Part shown: positions 16,829 to 25,505 of the stretch, in pieces | How the letters are laid out: each line of letters opens with the position of its first letter | How positions within the stretch are numbered: position 1 is the stretch's first letter | Assembly (NCBI RefSeq): GCF_000294775.2 | Contig: NZ_CP015506.1 | Location: 3,509,501 to 3,573,500, forward strand | Length of the DNA: 64,000 nucleotides | Direction of reading: 5' to 3' | Origin: Cytobacillus oceanisediminis 2691 | GTDB taxonomy: Bacteria > Bacillota > Bacilli > Bacillales > Cytobacillaceae | The notes under the pieces: model-generated | Told to the model about the DNA's origin: nothing | Database searches by the model: none | The model's input: the letters and a program-made list of their open reading frames with translations, nothing else | Program-made: the position numbers and the translations under genes

Positions 16829-18007
16829 TTAGTAGCCGATATAATCAGTGAACACTTCAAACTGGCCGTTTTTGACTTCTGCCAATCGAATTTGGTTTGT
16901 ACCAGCATGATTGTCAGGTGAAAATGTAACTGGGGCAGCTAGACCGCCAAGATCAAGATTTGAGATTTTCTCAAGGCCAGATCGGATCCCTTCGCCTGAA
17001 GTCGGGTCTTCAGCAAGTTTTAGGCCTTCAACCATAATTTTTGCGGAAACCCATCCCTGGATAAATTTCTGGTTTTTGTCTTCCAGCTTTTCTCCCTTAC
17101 TTTCTACGAACTTCTTGATTTCTTCCATTCCAGGAAGATCTTCATAAGGGAATGCATGTGTGACAACCCCGATAAATCCTTCAGCCGCATCGCCCGCAAT
17201 TGGAAGCAAGCCTTCTCCGGTAGCCCAGTTTAAACCGATGAATTTTGTATCAAGGCCAAGCTTTTTAGCATCTTTGAGAATCGTTGCGGTTGCCCCCCAA
17301 GTTTGGTTGATAATCGCATAATCAGGATTTTTCTTTTCCATGTTCAGTAATTGGGAGGTTGCATCAAGTGTTTTCAGGTCAACTATTTGCTCATCAACAA
17401 TTTCAATGCCATTTTCCTGTGCATAATTTTTGGCATCTTCAATTGGGGATTTTCCAAAAGCCGTATCGTTGTAAATTAAGGCAACAGTAGGTGTGCCGCC
17501 AGTGTGATTGTCTTTTATCCAATTCAGTACAGATCTTGCCTGGTCGGAGTAAGAAGCGGCGGCCAGGAAATTATATGGACTTTCGTCAATATTTTTTAGA
17601 TTCTCTGAGTATGAAGCCGAGATGAATGGAAGCTTGTCGGCTGCCACCTGCTGGCGAAGAGCTTCTGTGTCACCTGTTCCCCATCCTAAAATAGCCGATA
17701 CTTTATCCTTTGATTTTAATTTCTGATAAAGTTTTTGAGCTTCAGGAATTTTATAAGCATAGTCATCACCGATTAATTCGAGCTTATAGCCATTGATCTC
17801 CTCACCTGCAATGGATTCAAAAAATGCTTTTTCACCTTCTGCATATGGTGTTCCTACATCACCGGTACCGCCCGTTAGGTCAAAGATACCGCCGATTTTG
17901 ACAGTGCCTTTCTTGTCACCGGATGCTCCCTCGCTGCCTCCTGAACAGCCAGCAAGCATTCCAGCCATTAATGTTGCTGCCAATAAACCTTTCCACACCT
18001 TCTTCAT
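16829..18007 (-). CDS. Liv-type ABC transporter substrate-binding lipoprotein
   Basis: A 392-residue periplasmic-binding protein of the LivJ/LivK type I fold. Signal peptide with lipobox LAGC and lipidated Cys21, then Ser/Gly linker, VKIGGIFDLTGGTGDVGTP (the ligand-binding edge strand), VSAILGWGTGDTEALRQQ, and the typical C-terminal YATINQTWGA-like and FIQGWVSAKIMVEGL segments. It captures the cargo outside the membrane. Start at ATG 18007 with GAGGGGG seven bases upstream; an in-frame ATG at 18022 and longer extensions lack a ribosome site. Gene lies between livM and livF. Confidence 0.92.
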   Translation of the reverse strand: MKKVWKGLLAATLMAGMLAGCSGGSEGASGDKKGTVKIGGIFDLTGGTGDVGTPYAEGEKAFFESIAGEEINGYKLELIGDDYAYKIPEAQKLYQKLKSKDKVSAILGWGTGDTEALRQQVAADKLPFISASYSENLKNIDESPYNFLAAASYSDQARSVLNWIKDNHTGGTPTVALIYNDTAFGKSPIEDAKNYAQENGIEIVDEQIVDLKTLDATSQLLNMEKKNPDYAIINQTWGATATILKDAKKLGLDTKFIGLNWATGEGLLPIAGDAAEGFIGVVTHAFPYEDLPGMEEIKKFVESKGEKLEDKNQKFIQGWVSAKIMVEGLKLAEDPTSGEGIRSGLEKISNLDLGGLAAPVTFSPDNHAGTNQIRLAEVKNGQFEVFTDYIGY

Positions 18008-18090
18008 AATGTTCCCCCTCATTTTTACCTCTTTTTTATAAAAATTTGAAAGTTTTGCTTTCAAAATTTTCAGAAATTATTACCCGGGAA

Positions 18091-19152
18091 TTAATAAGAA
18101 AACGGCCACAGCTTAAAGTAGTCTTTAATATTCTTCCATATTTTTGCGAGCCCCTGCGGTTCATAAATCAGGAATAAGATAATCACGAGGCCAAATACCA
18201 CCTCTTTCATTCCTATTAAGACTGCAGATAAGTCTGGGAAAACCCCGCTCATCATTTCTACACCTGACCTGAGGACAACCGGAAGCAGTGTAATAAAAAC
18301 GGCTCCGTAAATCGACCCGAATACACTCCCTAAACCGCCTACCAGTATGATTGCCAAGTATTCAATGGACACTGTGATGCTGTAAAGCTCGGGACTTACA
18401 ACCATCGTATAGTGACCCAGTAAAGCTCCGGCGATGCCGACGAAAAAGGAACTAACAATAAATGCCAATACCTTATACTTAAACAAATCGATTCCCATAA
18501 CTTCTGCAGCGACATCACGGTCACGGACTGCTATGAATGCCCTGCCGACCCGCGATCGGAAGAGGTTTAAGGTAAAGGCGGCTGTAATAATCAGCACCGT
18601 AAACATCAGATAATAATAGCTCCGCTCACTGTAAAAGACAAAACTGCCAAGTTCAGGCCTGGATAGGACCATTCCGGCTGTTCCGCCAGTCAGCGCATCC
18701 CAGCGGGAAATAACAAACAGGATGATTACCTGTGCTGCCAGGGTGGCAATGGCTAGATATAATCCTTTTAGCCTTAAGGAAGGCAATCCGAATAGTCCGC
18801 CTACAATCGCCGTCACAATGCCGGCTGTCGGCATAGCAATCCAGAAGCTTAACCCCAGCTTTGCTGTCAGAATGGCCGATGTATAACCGCCTACCCCCAG
18901 AAAGGCGCCTACCCCTATGGAAATCTGGCCGGTAAAACCCGTCAGGATGTTCAAACCAATAGCACCAATCGCGGCAATTCCGCAAAGCGTAGCCAGTCCA
19001 ATAATATAATCGGATGCCAACATCGGGAATACTGCAAATACAGCCAGAAGAATGAAGACACGCATCCTTACTCTGGTTATTTTCCAGATAGCCATATCTT
19101 GTTTATAATTCACATGGAATTCTCCACAATCCATTACAAAAGGATTTCTCAC
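18091..19152 (-). CDS. livM: Liv-type ABC transporter permease (LivM-like)
   Basis: About 353 residues with eight to nine membrane segments. LATLCGIAAIGAIGLNILTGFTGQISIGVGAF is the conserved LivM stretch (here split: GLNILTGFTGQISIG), and RSRVGRAFIAVRDRDVAAEVMGID is the cytoplasmic loop that contacts the ATPases. The GTG at 19152 follows the livH stop by two bases and has GAGAGG upstream; ATG 19134 is an alternative, and the frame extends to 19230 inside livH without support. Forms the translocation pathway with LivH. Confidence 0.88.
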   Translation of the reverse strand: MRNPFVMDCGEFHVNYKQDMAIWKITRVRMRVFILLAVFAVFPMLASDYIIGLATLCGIAAIGAIGLNILTGFTGQISIGVGAFLGVGGYTSAILTAKLGLSFWIAMPTAGIVTAIVGGLFGLPSLRLKGLYLAIATLAAQVIILFVISRWDALTGGTAGMVLSRPELGSFVFYSERSYYYLMFTVLIITAAFTLNLFRSRVGRAFIAVRDRDVAAEVMGIDLFKYKVLAFIVSSFFVGIAGALLGHYTMVVSPELYSITVSIEYLAIILVGGLGSVFGSIYGAVFITLLPVVLRSGVEMMSGVFPDLSAVLIGMKEVVFGLVIILFLIYEPQGLAKIWKNIKDYFKLWPFSY

Positions 19153-19156
19153 TCGG

Positions 19157-20041
19157 CTACACCCTCTCGATTTCTTTTTTTCCGAACAAACCATATGGCT
19201 TGAACATAAGGATAAATACGAGGATGACAAACGGCATAACCTCTTTCAGACCGCCACCAACCAATGGATCCAGATATCCCCCGGTCAGGCTCTCAAGAAT
19301 GCCGATAATCAGTCCGCCGATGATGGCCCCTGGGATACTGTCAAGTCCCCCAAGGATGGCAACCGGAAGTACCTTTAACCCGATCGCTGAAAGGGATGCA
19401 TTAACACCATTTATGTTCCCGAGAAGGATGCCTCCAACTGCTGAAACAATGGCAGCAATCGCCCAGGCAACTGCGAAAATCATTTTTACGCTGATTCCCA
19501 TCGACATCGCTGCCTGCTGATCATCTGCGGTTGCCCTCATCGCAATTCCCAGCTTCGAATATTTGAAAAATAGAGTGAAAATGATTAGCATAGCCACAAC
19601 GATTAAAAGTGACCATAAATAGACGGGCGCAATGACAATTTCACCCAGATTAACAGGCTGCTCTGAGAAGATTTTTGGAAACACACGTGTTTCATGGCCC
19701 CAAATAATATGGACAATCCCGGCAAGAACACTCGATAAACCGATCGTCGCCATTATCATGGATATGACCGGCTCTCCGATAAACGGCCTCAGAACAATCC
19801 GTTCAATGACAAATCCCAAAACGGCACTGAACATAAGCGCAATTAAAAGGGCTGCTATAAACGGGATGTTGTAGGCTGTAATAAGCGTTAAACATACATA
19901 CGTTCCAATTAAAAGGAACTCACCCTGTGCAAAGTTGATGGCGTCACTGGATTTATAAATAAGCACAAAGCCCAATGCCACAAGTGCATAAACACTTCCT
20001 ACCACGATTCCTGTTACAAGCATCTGCAAGAAAAAAGTCAT
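19157..20041 (-). CDS. livH: Liv-type ABC transporter permease (LivH-like)
   Basis: A 294-residue membrane protein. GIVVGSVYALVALGFVLIYK and SSDAINFAQGEFLLIG are the LivH signature at the N-terminus, and KLGIAMRATADDQQAAMSMGI is the ATPase-coupling loop. About eight membrane helices. The ATG overlaps the stop of the ligase gene (TAATG) and has GGAGAGGGGG upstream. Partner of LivM, LivG, LivF and the lipoprotein in the same operon. Confidence 0.93.
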   Translation of the reverse strand: MTFFLQMLVTGIVVGSVYALVALGFVLIYKSSDAINFAQGEFLLIGTYVCLTLITAYNIPFIAALLIALMFSAVLGFVIERIVLRPFIGEPVISMIMATIGLSSVLAGIVHIIWGHETRVFPKIFSEQPVNLGEIVIAPVYLWSLLIVVAMLIIFTLFFKYSKLGIAMRATADDQQAAMSMGISVKMIFAVAWAIAAIVSAVGGILLGNINGVNASLSAIGLKVLPVAILGGLDSIPGAIIGGLIIGILESLTGGYLDPLVGGGLKEVMPFVILVFILMFKPYGLFGKKEIERV

Positions 20042-21948
20042 TAAGCTGCCCCCTCTCCTTCATCCATAAAAATGACTTGAAGCGTTGTTTGGATGGTTTG
20101 TTCCATGCCGTCACGATATTTGATCGTGCCATTTACACGTATTTTTTTGTCCTCTGTATAAAGCCCGTCGATCAATGCCTGATATTTTTTAGCAACAAAT
20201 TGCCTGCGGACTTTCTTTGTTCTTGTAAGCTCTTCATCATCGGCATCCAGTTCTTTATATAGAAGTACGAATTTCTTAACCCGGGCTTTTTCAGGCAGGG
20301 TCTGGTTGATTTCCTGCACCTGTTTTTCGATTAATTCCAGCACTTCAGGTTTGGAAGATAAATCGGTATACGTGGTATAGCTGATTTGATTTTTCTCGGC
20401 CCAGCGCCCTACATTTTTCATATCAATATTGATCATGGCAACCACATATGGGCGATCCTTCCCGATTGCTACCGCTTCCTGTATGAACGAGCTGAATTTA
20501 AGCTTATTCTCGATAAATTGCGGGGAGAACATCTCACCTGTATCAAGACGGATGACATCTTTAATCCTGTCAATGATATACAAATGCCCTTCCTTATCCA
20601 GCCTCCCTGCATCCCCTGTATGCAGCCAGCCTTCCTGTATGGTTTCGATTGTGCTTTTCTCGTTTTTGTAGTACCCTTTGCACACACTCGAGCTCCTGAT
20701 CAGAATTTCCCCTTCATCAGAAATTTTCACTTCTGTTCCCGGAATAGGAATTCCGACACTATCAAGCTTAATGTCGCCATCCCTGTGCACAATGGATATG
20801 CCGGCAACTTCTGTCTGCCCGTAAATGCTTTTTACATTGACTCCAATACTGTGAAAGAATTCAAATACATCCGGACCCAAAGGAGCACCGCCGGTATAAG
20901 CACGCTTGATCTTCAAAAGTCCAAAGTGATCGCGAATTGCACTGAACATCACATAATCAGCAATTTTATAAAGAGCCTTCGTACCTGCGCTGACAGGTTT
21001 ATTCCCAAAATGGGCTTTAGCTACCTTCTCGCCTATCGGCTTGCACCAGTTATATATCTTTCTTTTCAGCCAGCCGCTATCCTGAATTCTGACCTGAAAG
21101 CGCGACACCATATCTTCATAGATTCTTGGCGGCGAAAACATAACCTGTGGCCCAATTTCCCGCAGATCTTCCAAAACGGTTGCAGGCTCTTCAGGGAAAT
21201 TAATTGTCATTCCATTGTATAAGCCCATCGCAAGGGTCATCATCTGCTCCCCGATCCAGGCAAGCGGAAGGAATGAAACATATTCATCTTTGTCCGTCAG
21301 CGGATCAATGTCTGACAAATTTTTAGCCATATCCAGCAGATTCCGGTAGGTAAGCATCGTTCCTTTCGGATTGCCTGTCGTTCCTGAAGTATATGATAAA
21401 ATCGCCACGTCATCTGCAGTGCCTTTATCAACTTCCTGCGAAAATAAATCAGGCTGCTCTGAGTGACAGCTTTGTCCCATTTGCAGAACCTCTTCAAATT
21501 CAAACAGGAAATCCTCCCGATAACTTCTCATGCCCCGTGAATCATAATAAATAATCGTTCTGACTTTAGGAATGGAGTCTTTAATCTCCATCAGCTTATC
21601 CACTTGCTCCTGATCTTCCGCAACTATTATAGTTGCGTCACAATTATCAATAATGTAACTAAGTTCTGCAGATAAGGATTCCTGATAGATTCCAACTGAA
21701 ATGCCGCCCAAGCTTTGCACAGCAAGCTCACTGATTACCCATTCAGGTCTGTTATCGCCGATAATGGCTAGCTTATCCTCCCTTTTTAGTCCTAAAGAGG
21801 CCAATCCCAAGCTGAAATTCTTAACTTTCTCCAAGAACGCTTCATACGTTATCTCATTCCAAATTCCAAATTCTTTTTCTCTTAAAGCAACTTGTGACCC
21901 ATTTATGTAAGCCCTTTCAACAAGCAGCTGCGGAAATGTCATGCTCAA
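20041..21948 (-). CDS. AMP-forming long-chain acyl-CoA synthetase-like ligase inside the Liv operon
   Basis: A 635-residue ANL-family ligase of the long-chain (FadD15/COG1022-type) group. P-loop AILSYTSGTTGNPKGTM, SFLPLAWIGEQMM, VKSIYGQTEVAGIS, the hinge HTGDAGRLDKEGHLYIIDRIKD (two segments) and a C-terminal LLYKELDADDEELTRTKKVRR tail. It would convert a carboxylic acid to its CoA thioester with ATP. TTG start with GGGAGAG about nine bases upstream. Located between livG and livH, so expressed with the importer; vectorial activation of the imported acid is a reasonable inference. Substrate unknown. Confidence 0.9.
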   Translation of the reverse strand: MSMTFPQLLVERAYINGSQVALREKEFGIWNEITYEAFLEKVKNFSLGLASLGLKREDKLAIIGDNRPEWVISELAVQSLGGISVGIYQESLSAELSYIIDNCDATIIVAEDQEQVDKLMEIKDSIPKVRTIIYYDSRGMRSYREDFLFEFEEVLQMGQSCHSEQPDLFSQEVDKGTADDVAILSYTSGTTGNPKGTMLTYRNLLDMAKNLSDIDPLTDKDEYVSFLPLAWIGEQMMTLAMGLYNGMTINFPEEPATVLEDLREIGPQVMFSPPRIYEDMVSRFQVRIQDSGWLKRKIYNWCKPIGEKVAKAHFGNKPVSAGTKALYKIADYVMFSAIRDHFGLLKIKRAYTGGAPLGPDVFEFFHSIGVNVKSIYGQTEVAGISIVHRDGDIKLDSVGIPIPGTEVKISDEGEILIRSSSVCKGYYKNEKSTIETIQEGWLHTGDAGRLDKEGHLYIIDRIKDVIRLDTGEMFSPQFIENKLKFSSFIQEAVAIGKDRPYVVAMINIDMKNVGRWAEKNQISYTTYTDLSSKPEVLELIEKQVQEINQTLPEKARVKKFVLLYKELDADDEELTRTKKVRRQFVAKKYQALIDGLYTEDKKIRVNGTIKYRDGMEQTIQTTLQVIFMDEGEGAA

Positions 21949-22002
21949 AAGAATCTCTCCCCCCTACAAAACTATTAATCTACCGTTTAGACGAATCATC
22001 TT

Positions 22003-22773
22003 TTATACGGCATTCTCCTCTCCCAGATAAGCTTCTATGACTCTAGGATTATTCTGAATCTCTTCAGGCGTCCCGTAACCAATCAGCTTACCAAAATCAA
22101 GAACTGCAATGTGATCGGATAAATCCATTACAACCCCCATGTCGTGTTCAATTAATATAATAGTTGTATTCATTTCTTCATGAATGTCGATAATGTATCT
22201 GGCCATGTCCTCTTTTTCCTCACTATTCATGCCTGCCATCGGCTCATCCAGAAGAAGGATGTCAGGTTCCAGTGCCAGAGCCCTGCCGGTTTCGACTCTT
22301 TTCTGCAATCCATACGAAAGGGTACCCACGGGAGTATTGCGGATATCCTCAATTTCAAGAAAATCGATCACCTGCTCAACTTTTTTCCGATGTTCAATTT
22401 CCTCTCTTTGCGCCTTTCCCCAATAAAATCCTCCTGCAAGGAGTCCGGTTTTCATTCTCACATGCCTGCCAAGCATCAGATTGTCCAAAACAGATAAATG
22501 CGGAAAAAGTTCGATGTTCTGGAATGCCCTGGCAATGCCCATACTGGCTCTTTTGTGAGGTTTATAGCGGGTGATATCTTCCCCCTTGAAATGGATGGAA
22601 CCAGATGAAGGCTTGTATAGTCCGCTAATGCAATTCAGCATACTTGTCTTCCCTGCGCCATTTGGCCCAATAAGTGAAAAAATCTCTCCTTCCTGCACTT
22701 CATATGAGACGTTGTCAAGCGCCACTACGCCTCCAAACCTCAAAGTAGCATCTTTAATCTCTAATATCCCCAA
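22003..22773 (-). CDS. livG: Liv-type ABC transporter ATP-binding protein (LivG-like)
   Basis: A 256-residue ABC ATPase. Walker A GPNGAGKT (36-43), the LivG-specific insertion FQNIELFPHLSVLDNLMLGRH, signature LSYGLQKRVE, Walker B ILLLDEPMAGM and IILIEHDMGVVMDLSDHIAVLD. The signature has Y where LSGGQ has G, as is usual in LivG. TTG start with GGGGG eight bases upstream. First gene of the operon livG, acyl-CoA ligase, livH, livM, livK, livF, paaK-like. Confidence 0.92.
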   Translation of the reverse strand: MGILEIKDATLRFGGVVALDNVSYEVQEGEIFSLIGPNGAGKTSMLNCISGLYKPSSGSIHFKGEDITRYKPHKRASMGIARAFQNIELFPHLSVLDNLMLGRHVRMKTGLLAGGFYWGKAQREEIEHRKKVEQVIDFLEIEDIRNTPVGTLSYGLQKRVETGRALALEPDILLLDEPMAGMNSEEKEDMARYIIDIHEEMNTTIILIEHDMGVVMDLSDHIAVLDFGKLIGYGTPEEIQNNPRVIEAYLGEENAV

Positions 22774-23446
22774 CTTGCTAACCCCCTATATTTCGAAACA
22801 CAAAATATTATTTATAAAATTATGAATAGTTTTAATATTCTTTACATATTTATTTTCTCCTTTTTATATTTAAAATATTTTTTAGCCCTTAGCTATTTTT
22901 CATTTTTATGTGAAATGGAATATTGATATGACAATTTCCTTATGTGTAAGTATTTTTCACTATAAGCTAAGTAATAATTATGAGGGAAACTCTTTATGTA
23001 AAAAGAACGAAAAAAAGCTAACACAGATGTGCTCAGCTTAGGAATTCACCCGTTCAATGTTAATTTTTATTAGAATATACCCATTTTGGTTTACTATAAT
23101 CAGGAAAAAAACACGATTAACTTCTTAAAGTGCCGTTAACCAGGCTTAGCTGAAAGTGTGCTGGAAAGCCGCTGTGCATATGAAAGTTTGGTCTCGAGCA
23201 ACCTTTACCCTCCATGAAGGCTGCTGAGGCCCCGCTTTTGGATTACTAGTTAAATCACACCTAAATTAATTACCTTGCAGATTTTCTTGAAATGTATCTG
23301 CTGCCACGTTTTTGCATCATACTGCCGCATGGCAGTTTGCAAACAAATCCATTCATTTCTTTATTTTCTTATTGGCTGGTGATTAAAAAAGTGCCGCTTA
23401 CATAACAATGCTAGTAAACCGAAGTTAAATAAAAGGAGAATCTGAC
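22774..23446. other. Long intergenic region upstream of livG; two hairpins, no gene recognised
   Basis: The first 250 bases are very AT-rich and should contain the livG operon promoter, but I see no convincing -35/-10 pair. From 23120 to 23260 the sequence is GC-richer and structured: GGTCTCGAGCAACC (23190-23203) pairs imperfectly with GGCTGCTGAGGCC (23219-23231). A second hairpin ACTGCC-GCAT-GGCAGT is at 23321-23336. No reading frame of note. Confidence 0.5.
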
Positions 23447-23911
23447 TTGATCTGTTTGTGTGAAGAGCTTTCCTTATCCTATTGCGGCCTAGACGGAAAA
23501 ATAGCCATTTTAGAAGATAAACATACTGTTTTAAAAAACTTTGGTCTAAACGATGGAAGCTGGCTGAACTTGTGGAATATTGACTGCAGACTCCTGACTA
23601 TGTTTTATCAATCCCTGGATGCGCATTATGACTGGTTTATTGTCGTCTATGATTATGAAAAGTTCTGTTCAGACAGAGAAATAAAAGAAGCGATAATCTG
23701 GCATGAAATTGGACATATTACCTATCCTGCTGGAAAGAATATAATTTGTACAGATACTGAAGTTCAATGTGATCGGGTTGCTATTGATTACGGCCAGAAG
23801 GAAGGAATCAAAAAGATTTTGGATCTTACCCTTAAAATGGCACGCTCGCTTAATAATGAAGTGCTGCTGAATATGACAAAAGAAAGACAAAAACAATTAC
23901 ACTTCATATAA
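23447..23911 (+). CDS. Hypothetical protein with HEXXH zinc-protease motif
   Basis: A 154-residue protein without signal peptide. Residues 86-90 are HEIGH in the context IIWHEIGHITYP, the zincin active site (two His ligands, catalytic Glu87). A third ligand could be Glu105 or Asp109 (TEVQCDRVAIDYG), giving a spacing like ImmA/IrrE-type and related small metallopeptidases. TTG start with GGAG eight bases upstream. It stands alone, without a helix-turn-helix partner or phage genes nearby, so an ImmA-type role is not supported by context. I do not recognise the family by name. Confidence 0.6.
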   Translation: MICLCEELSLSYCGLDGKIAILEDKHTVLKNFGLNDGSWLNLWNIDCRLLTMFYQSLDAHYDWFIVVYDYEKFCSDREIKEAIIWHEIGHITYPAGKNIICTDTEVQCDRVAIDYGQKEGIKKILDLTLKMARSLNNEVLLNMTKERQKQLHFI

Positions 23912-24010
23912 GGAGCTTCTGCGGCAAGGCAGGATCCAATGATACTTTTTAATGTAGATTACATATGAAATTTATGGTACTCTTTAATCTTAGAATAGGA
24001 AGTGATGATA

Positions 24011-24385
24011 TTGATAAAAATTGAAATCCCTCAGCCTGATCTCGTAATTACAAGAAGCAGGCAAACGGGACAGGCAGGAGAAAGTGACCTTAGCAGTGTC
24101 TATGGTTTCACAGATTATCATAAAATACCAAGAGACAAGGGCGGCATGATTCTGTTTTTCGATGCGAATGAAGATCTGCTATTTGTAGGGAAGGCACGAA
24201 AATTAAGGCAGCGCGTGAAAAAACATTTTGAAGATAATGTTTCTCCAATAAAAAATCATCGCGATGATATCTATAAAATTGCGGTCATTTACGTGGAAGA
24301 CAGCATGGAGCGCGAAATTTATGAAACTTATATCATTAATACCCTTCATGCAAAATTTAATATAGACAAGGTATTTTACAAATAA
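24011..24385 (+). CDS. GIY-YIG-like nuclease-domain protein with altered core tyrosines
   Basis: A 124-residue single-domain protein. The order matches a GIY-YIG domain: GGMILFFDANEDLLFVGKARKLRQRVKKH, in two segments (GGMILFFD and LLFVGKARKLRQR), then a Glu-containing helix EREIYETYIINTLHAKFN. However the GIY tyrosine is replaced by a hydrophobic residue and YVG is FVG, so both core tyrosines are missing; the Arg and Glu are kept. It may be a non-catalytic or divergent member. AGGAAG is two bases from the ATG at 24005 but eight from the TTG at 24011, which I use. Ends at a strong terminator. Confidence 0.7.
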   Translation: MIKIEIPQPDLVITRSRQTGQAGESDLSSVYGFTDYHKIPRDKGGMILFFDANEDLLFVGKARKLRQRVKKHFEDNVSPIKNHRDDIYKIAVIYVEDSMEREIYETYIINTLHAKFNIDKVFYK

Positions 24386-24409
24386 AAAAGGCCATCCCGG
24401 CCTTTTTTT
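24384..24409 (+). terminator. Terminator after the GIY-YIG-like gene
   Basis: Stem AAAAAAGGCC/GGCCTTTTTT with a five-base loop, overlapping the stop codon. Confidence 0.9.
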
Positions 24410-24586
24410 ATTTGTAAAAAAGTATAACTTTGAACTCTGATAACTGTTTGCGCAAGCAGCCTGCCTCCTCGAGGTGAGGCCCCAGGGCGTCAGCATAAAC
24501 ATCACACGACCGAAAGCAACAGCTTTTGGGAGGGTGGCGGTCTAAGTCTGCGTTCCTTCGCGGGCAAGGCGCTTCCGCATTTCTAA
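24410..24586. other. Structured GC-rich intergenic segment between convergent genes
   Basis: From 24450 to 24580 the base composition rises sharply and palindromic pieces occur (TGCGCA, CCTCCTCGAGGTGAGG, GCGTTCCTTCGC). On the minus strand it begins GCGGAAGCGCCTTG, a type of string common in dispersed intergenic repeats of Bacillus genomes. No reading frame is supported. Confidence 0.45.
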
Positions 24587-25282
24587 TTAATCGATTTCTT
24601 TTTTGTTTTTACCTTTAATGAATCGGTATGTCAAATACGCTATGTAAAGCGGAATCGCAATATAAATTAAATCGGGAAATGGTCCATAGGAGCCCTTATA
24701 AATAACGTACAGAACACTTCCAAGAAAAATGGTAACAATCGTCCCGTATTTTGGAAGAGGAACTTCCTTAAAGCTGGGAATCCGAATTCTGCTTACCATC
24801 AGAAAGCATAGTGCTGTGAACACAACAGTTGTAATGATATTGGGAATACGGTCACCAAAAAGGGTCAGTATGGCCATTATCCCTCCTGCTGCTGTTATTG
24901 GAACTCCTATAAAATAATTTAATGAGGACTTTGGGGGACTGATATTGAATCGGGCAAGCCGATATGCCCCGAATAGAGGAAAAAGACCTGAAACGATTAA
25001 TCCAAGGATTCCAAATTGAAAAAAGTATGTATAAAAGACCAAAAATGAAGGGGCAACCCCAAATGTAACAATATCTGCCAGTGAATCAAGTTCTTTTCCA
25101 AGCGTACTATCCGCTTTCAGCATTCTTGCCAGCCTGCCGTCCATGCTATCAAGCATCATGCCGATTAAAATTAATATTGCTGCATTTTTAAATTCGCCAT
25201 TGGCAGCCATTCCGATTGAAAGAAAACCGCAATATAAGTTACCCAAAGTGACCATATTGGGAATTGTTTTAATAAAACGCAC
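24587..25282 (-). CDS. pssA: CDP-diacylglycerol--serine O-phosphatidyltransferase
   Basis: A 231-residue integral membrane enzyme that makes phosphatidylserine, the precursor of phosphatidylethanolamine. The CDP-alcohol phosphotransferase motif D-G-x2-A-R-x8-G-x3-D-x3-D is complete: Asp48, Gly49, Ala52, Arg53, Gly62, Asp66, Asp70. About six to seven membrane helices. GTG start; the nearest GGAG is 14 bases away and a weaker TGATGG is closer, so initiation looks weak. In Bacillus subtilis pssA sits with psd; no psd is seen next to it here. Confidence 0.93.
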   Translation of the reverse strand: MRFIKTIPNMVTLGNLYCGFLSIGMAANGEFKNAAILILIGMMLDSMDGRLARMLKADSTLGKELDSLADIVTFGVAPSFLVFYTYFFQFGILGLIVSGLFPLFGAYRLARFNISPPKSSLNYFIGVPITAAGGIMAILTLFGDRIPNIITTVVFTALCFLMVSRIRIPSFKEVPLPKYGTIVTIFLGSVLYVIYKGSYGPFPDLIYIAIPLYIAYLTYRFIKGKNKKEID

Positions 25283-25394
25283 TAGTGACCATCACACTCC
25301 AAAAATAGAAAAAAGTTTATTTTATTATATATTCCCTTTCATTATACCATTTAATCTTCTTTAAAGCCCTCCTCTTTCATAGAAACATTCGCCG

Positions 25395-25440
25395 CCAAAA
25401 AAGAAAGAGCCATAATCCATCATATGGATTTAGGGCTCTT
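25395..25440 (-). terminator. Terminator after the acyl-CoA degradation operon
   Basis: AAGAGCCCTAAATCC pairs with GGATTATGGCTCTT on the minus strand, followed by TCTTTTTT. Confidence 0.82.
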
Positions 25441-25505
25441 CATGAATTCATAAGTTACAGATCGGCTATCTGAAAGACAAGTTCGCCGACTTTTATTTAG
25501 AATAT

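Noticed and set aside
19200..19520. Plus-strand frame opposite livH
   Set aside because: Shadow of a conserved permease; composition is Pro/Arg/Thr-rich typical of antisense frames.
20386..21222. Long plus-strand frame (278 codons) opposite the acyl-CoA ligase
   Set aside because: The minus-strand frame encodes all ANL motifs; the antisense frame lacks a recognisable domain and ribosome site.
23120..23260. Riboswitch or T-box leader
   Set aside because: There are hairpins but no recognisable T-box sequence (TGGNACCGCG), no terminator/antiterminator pair, and it is about 190 bases from the next start with other sequence between.
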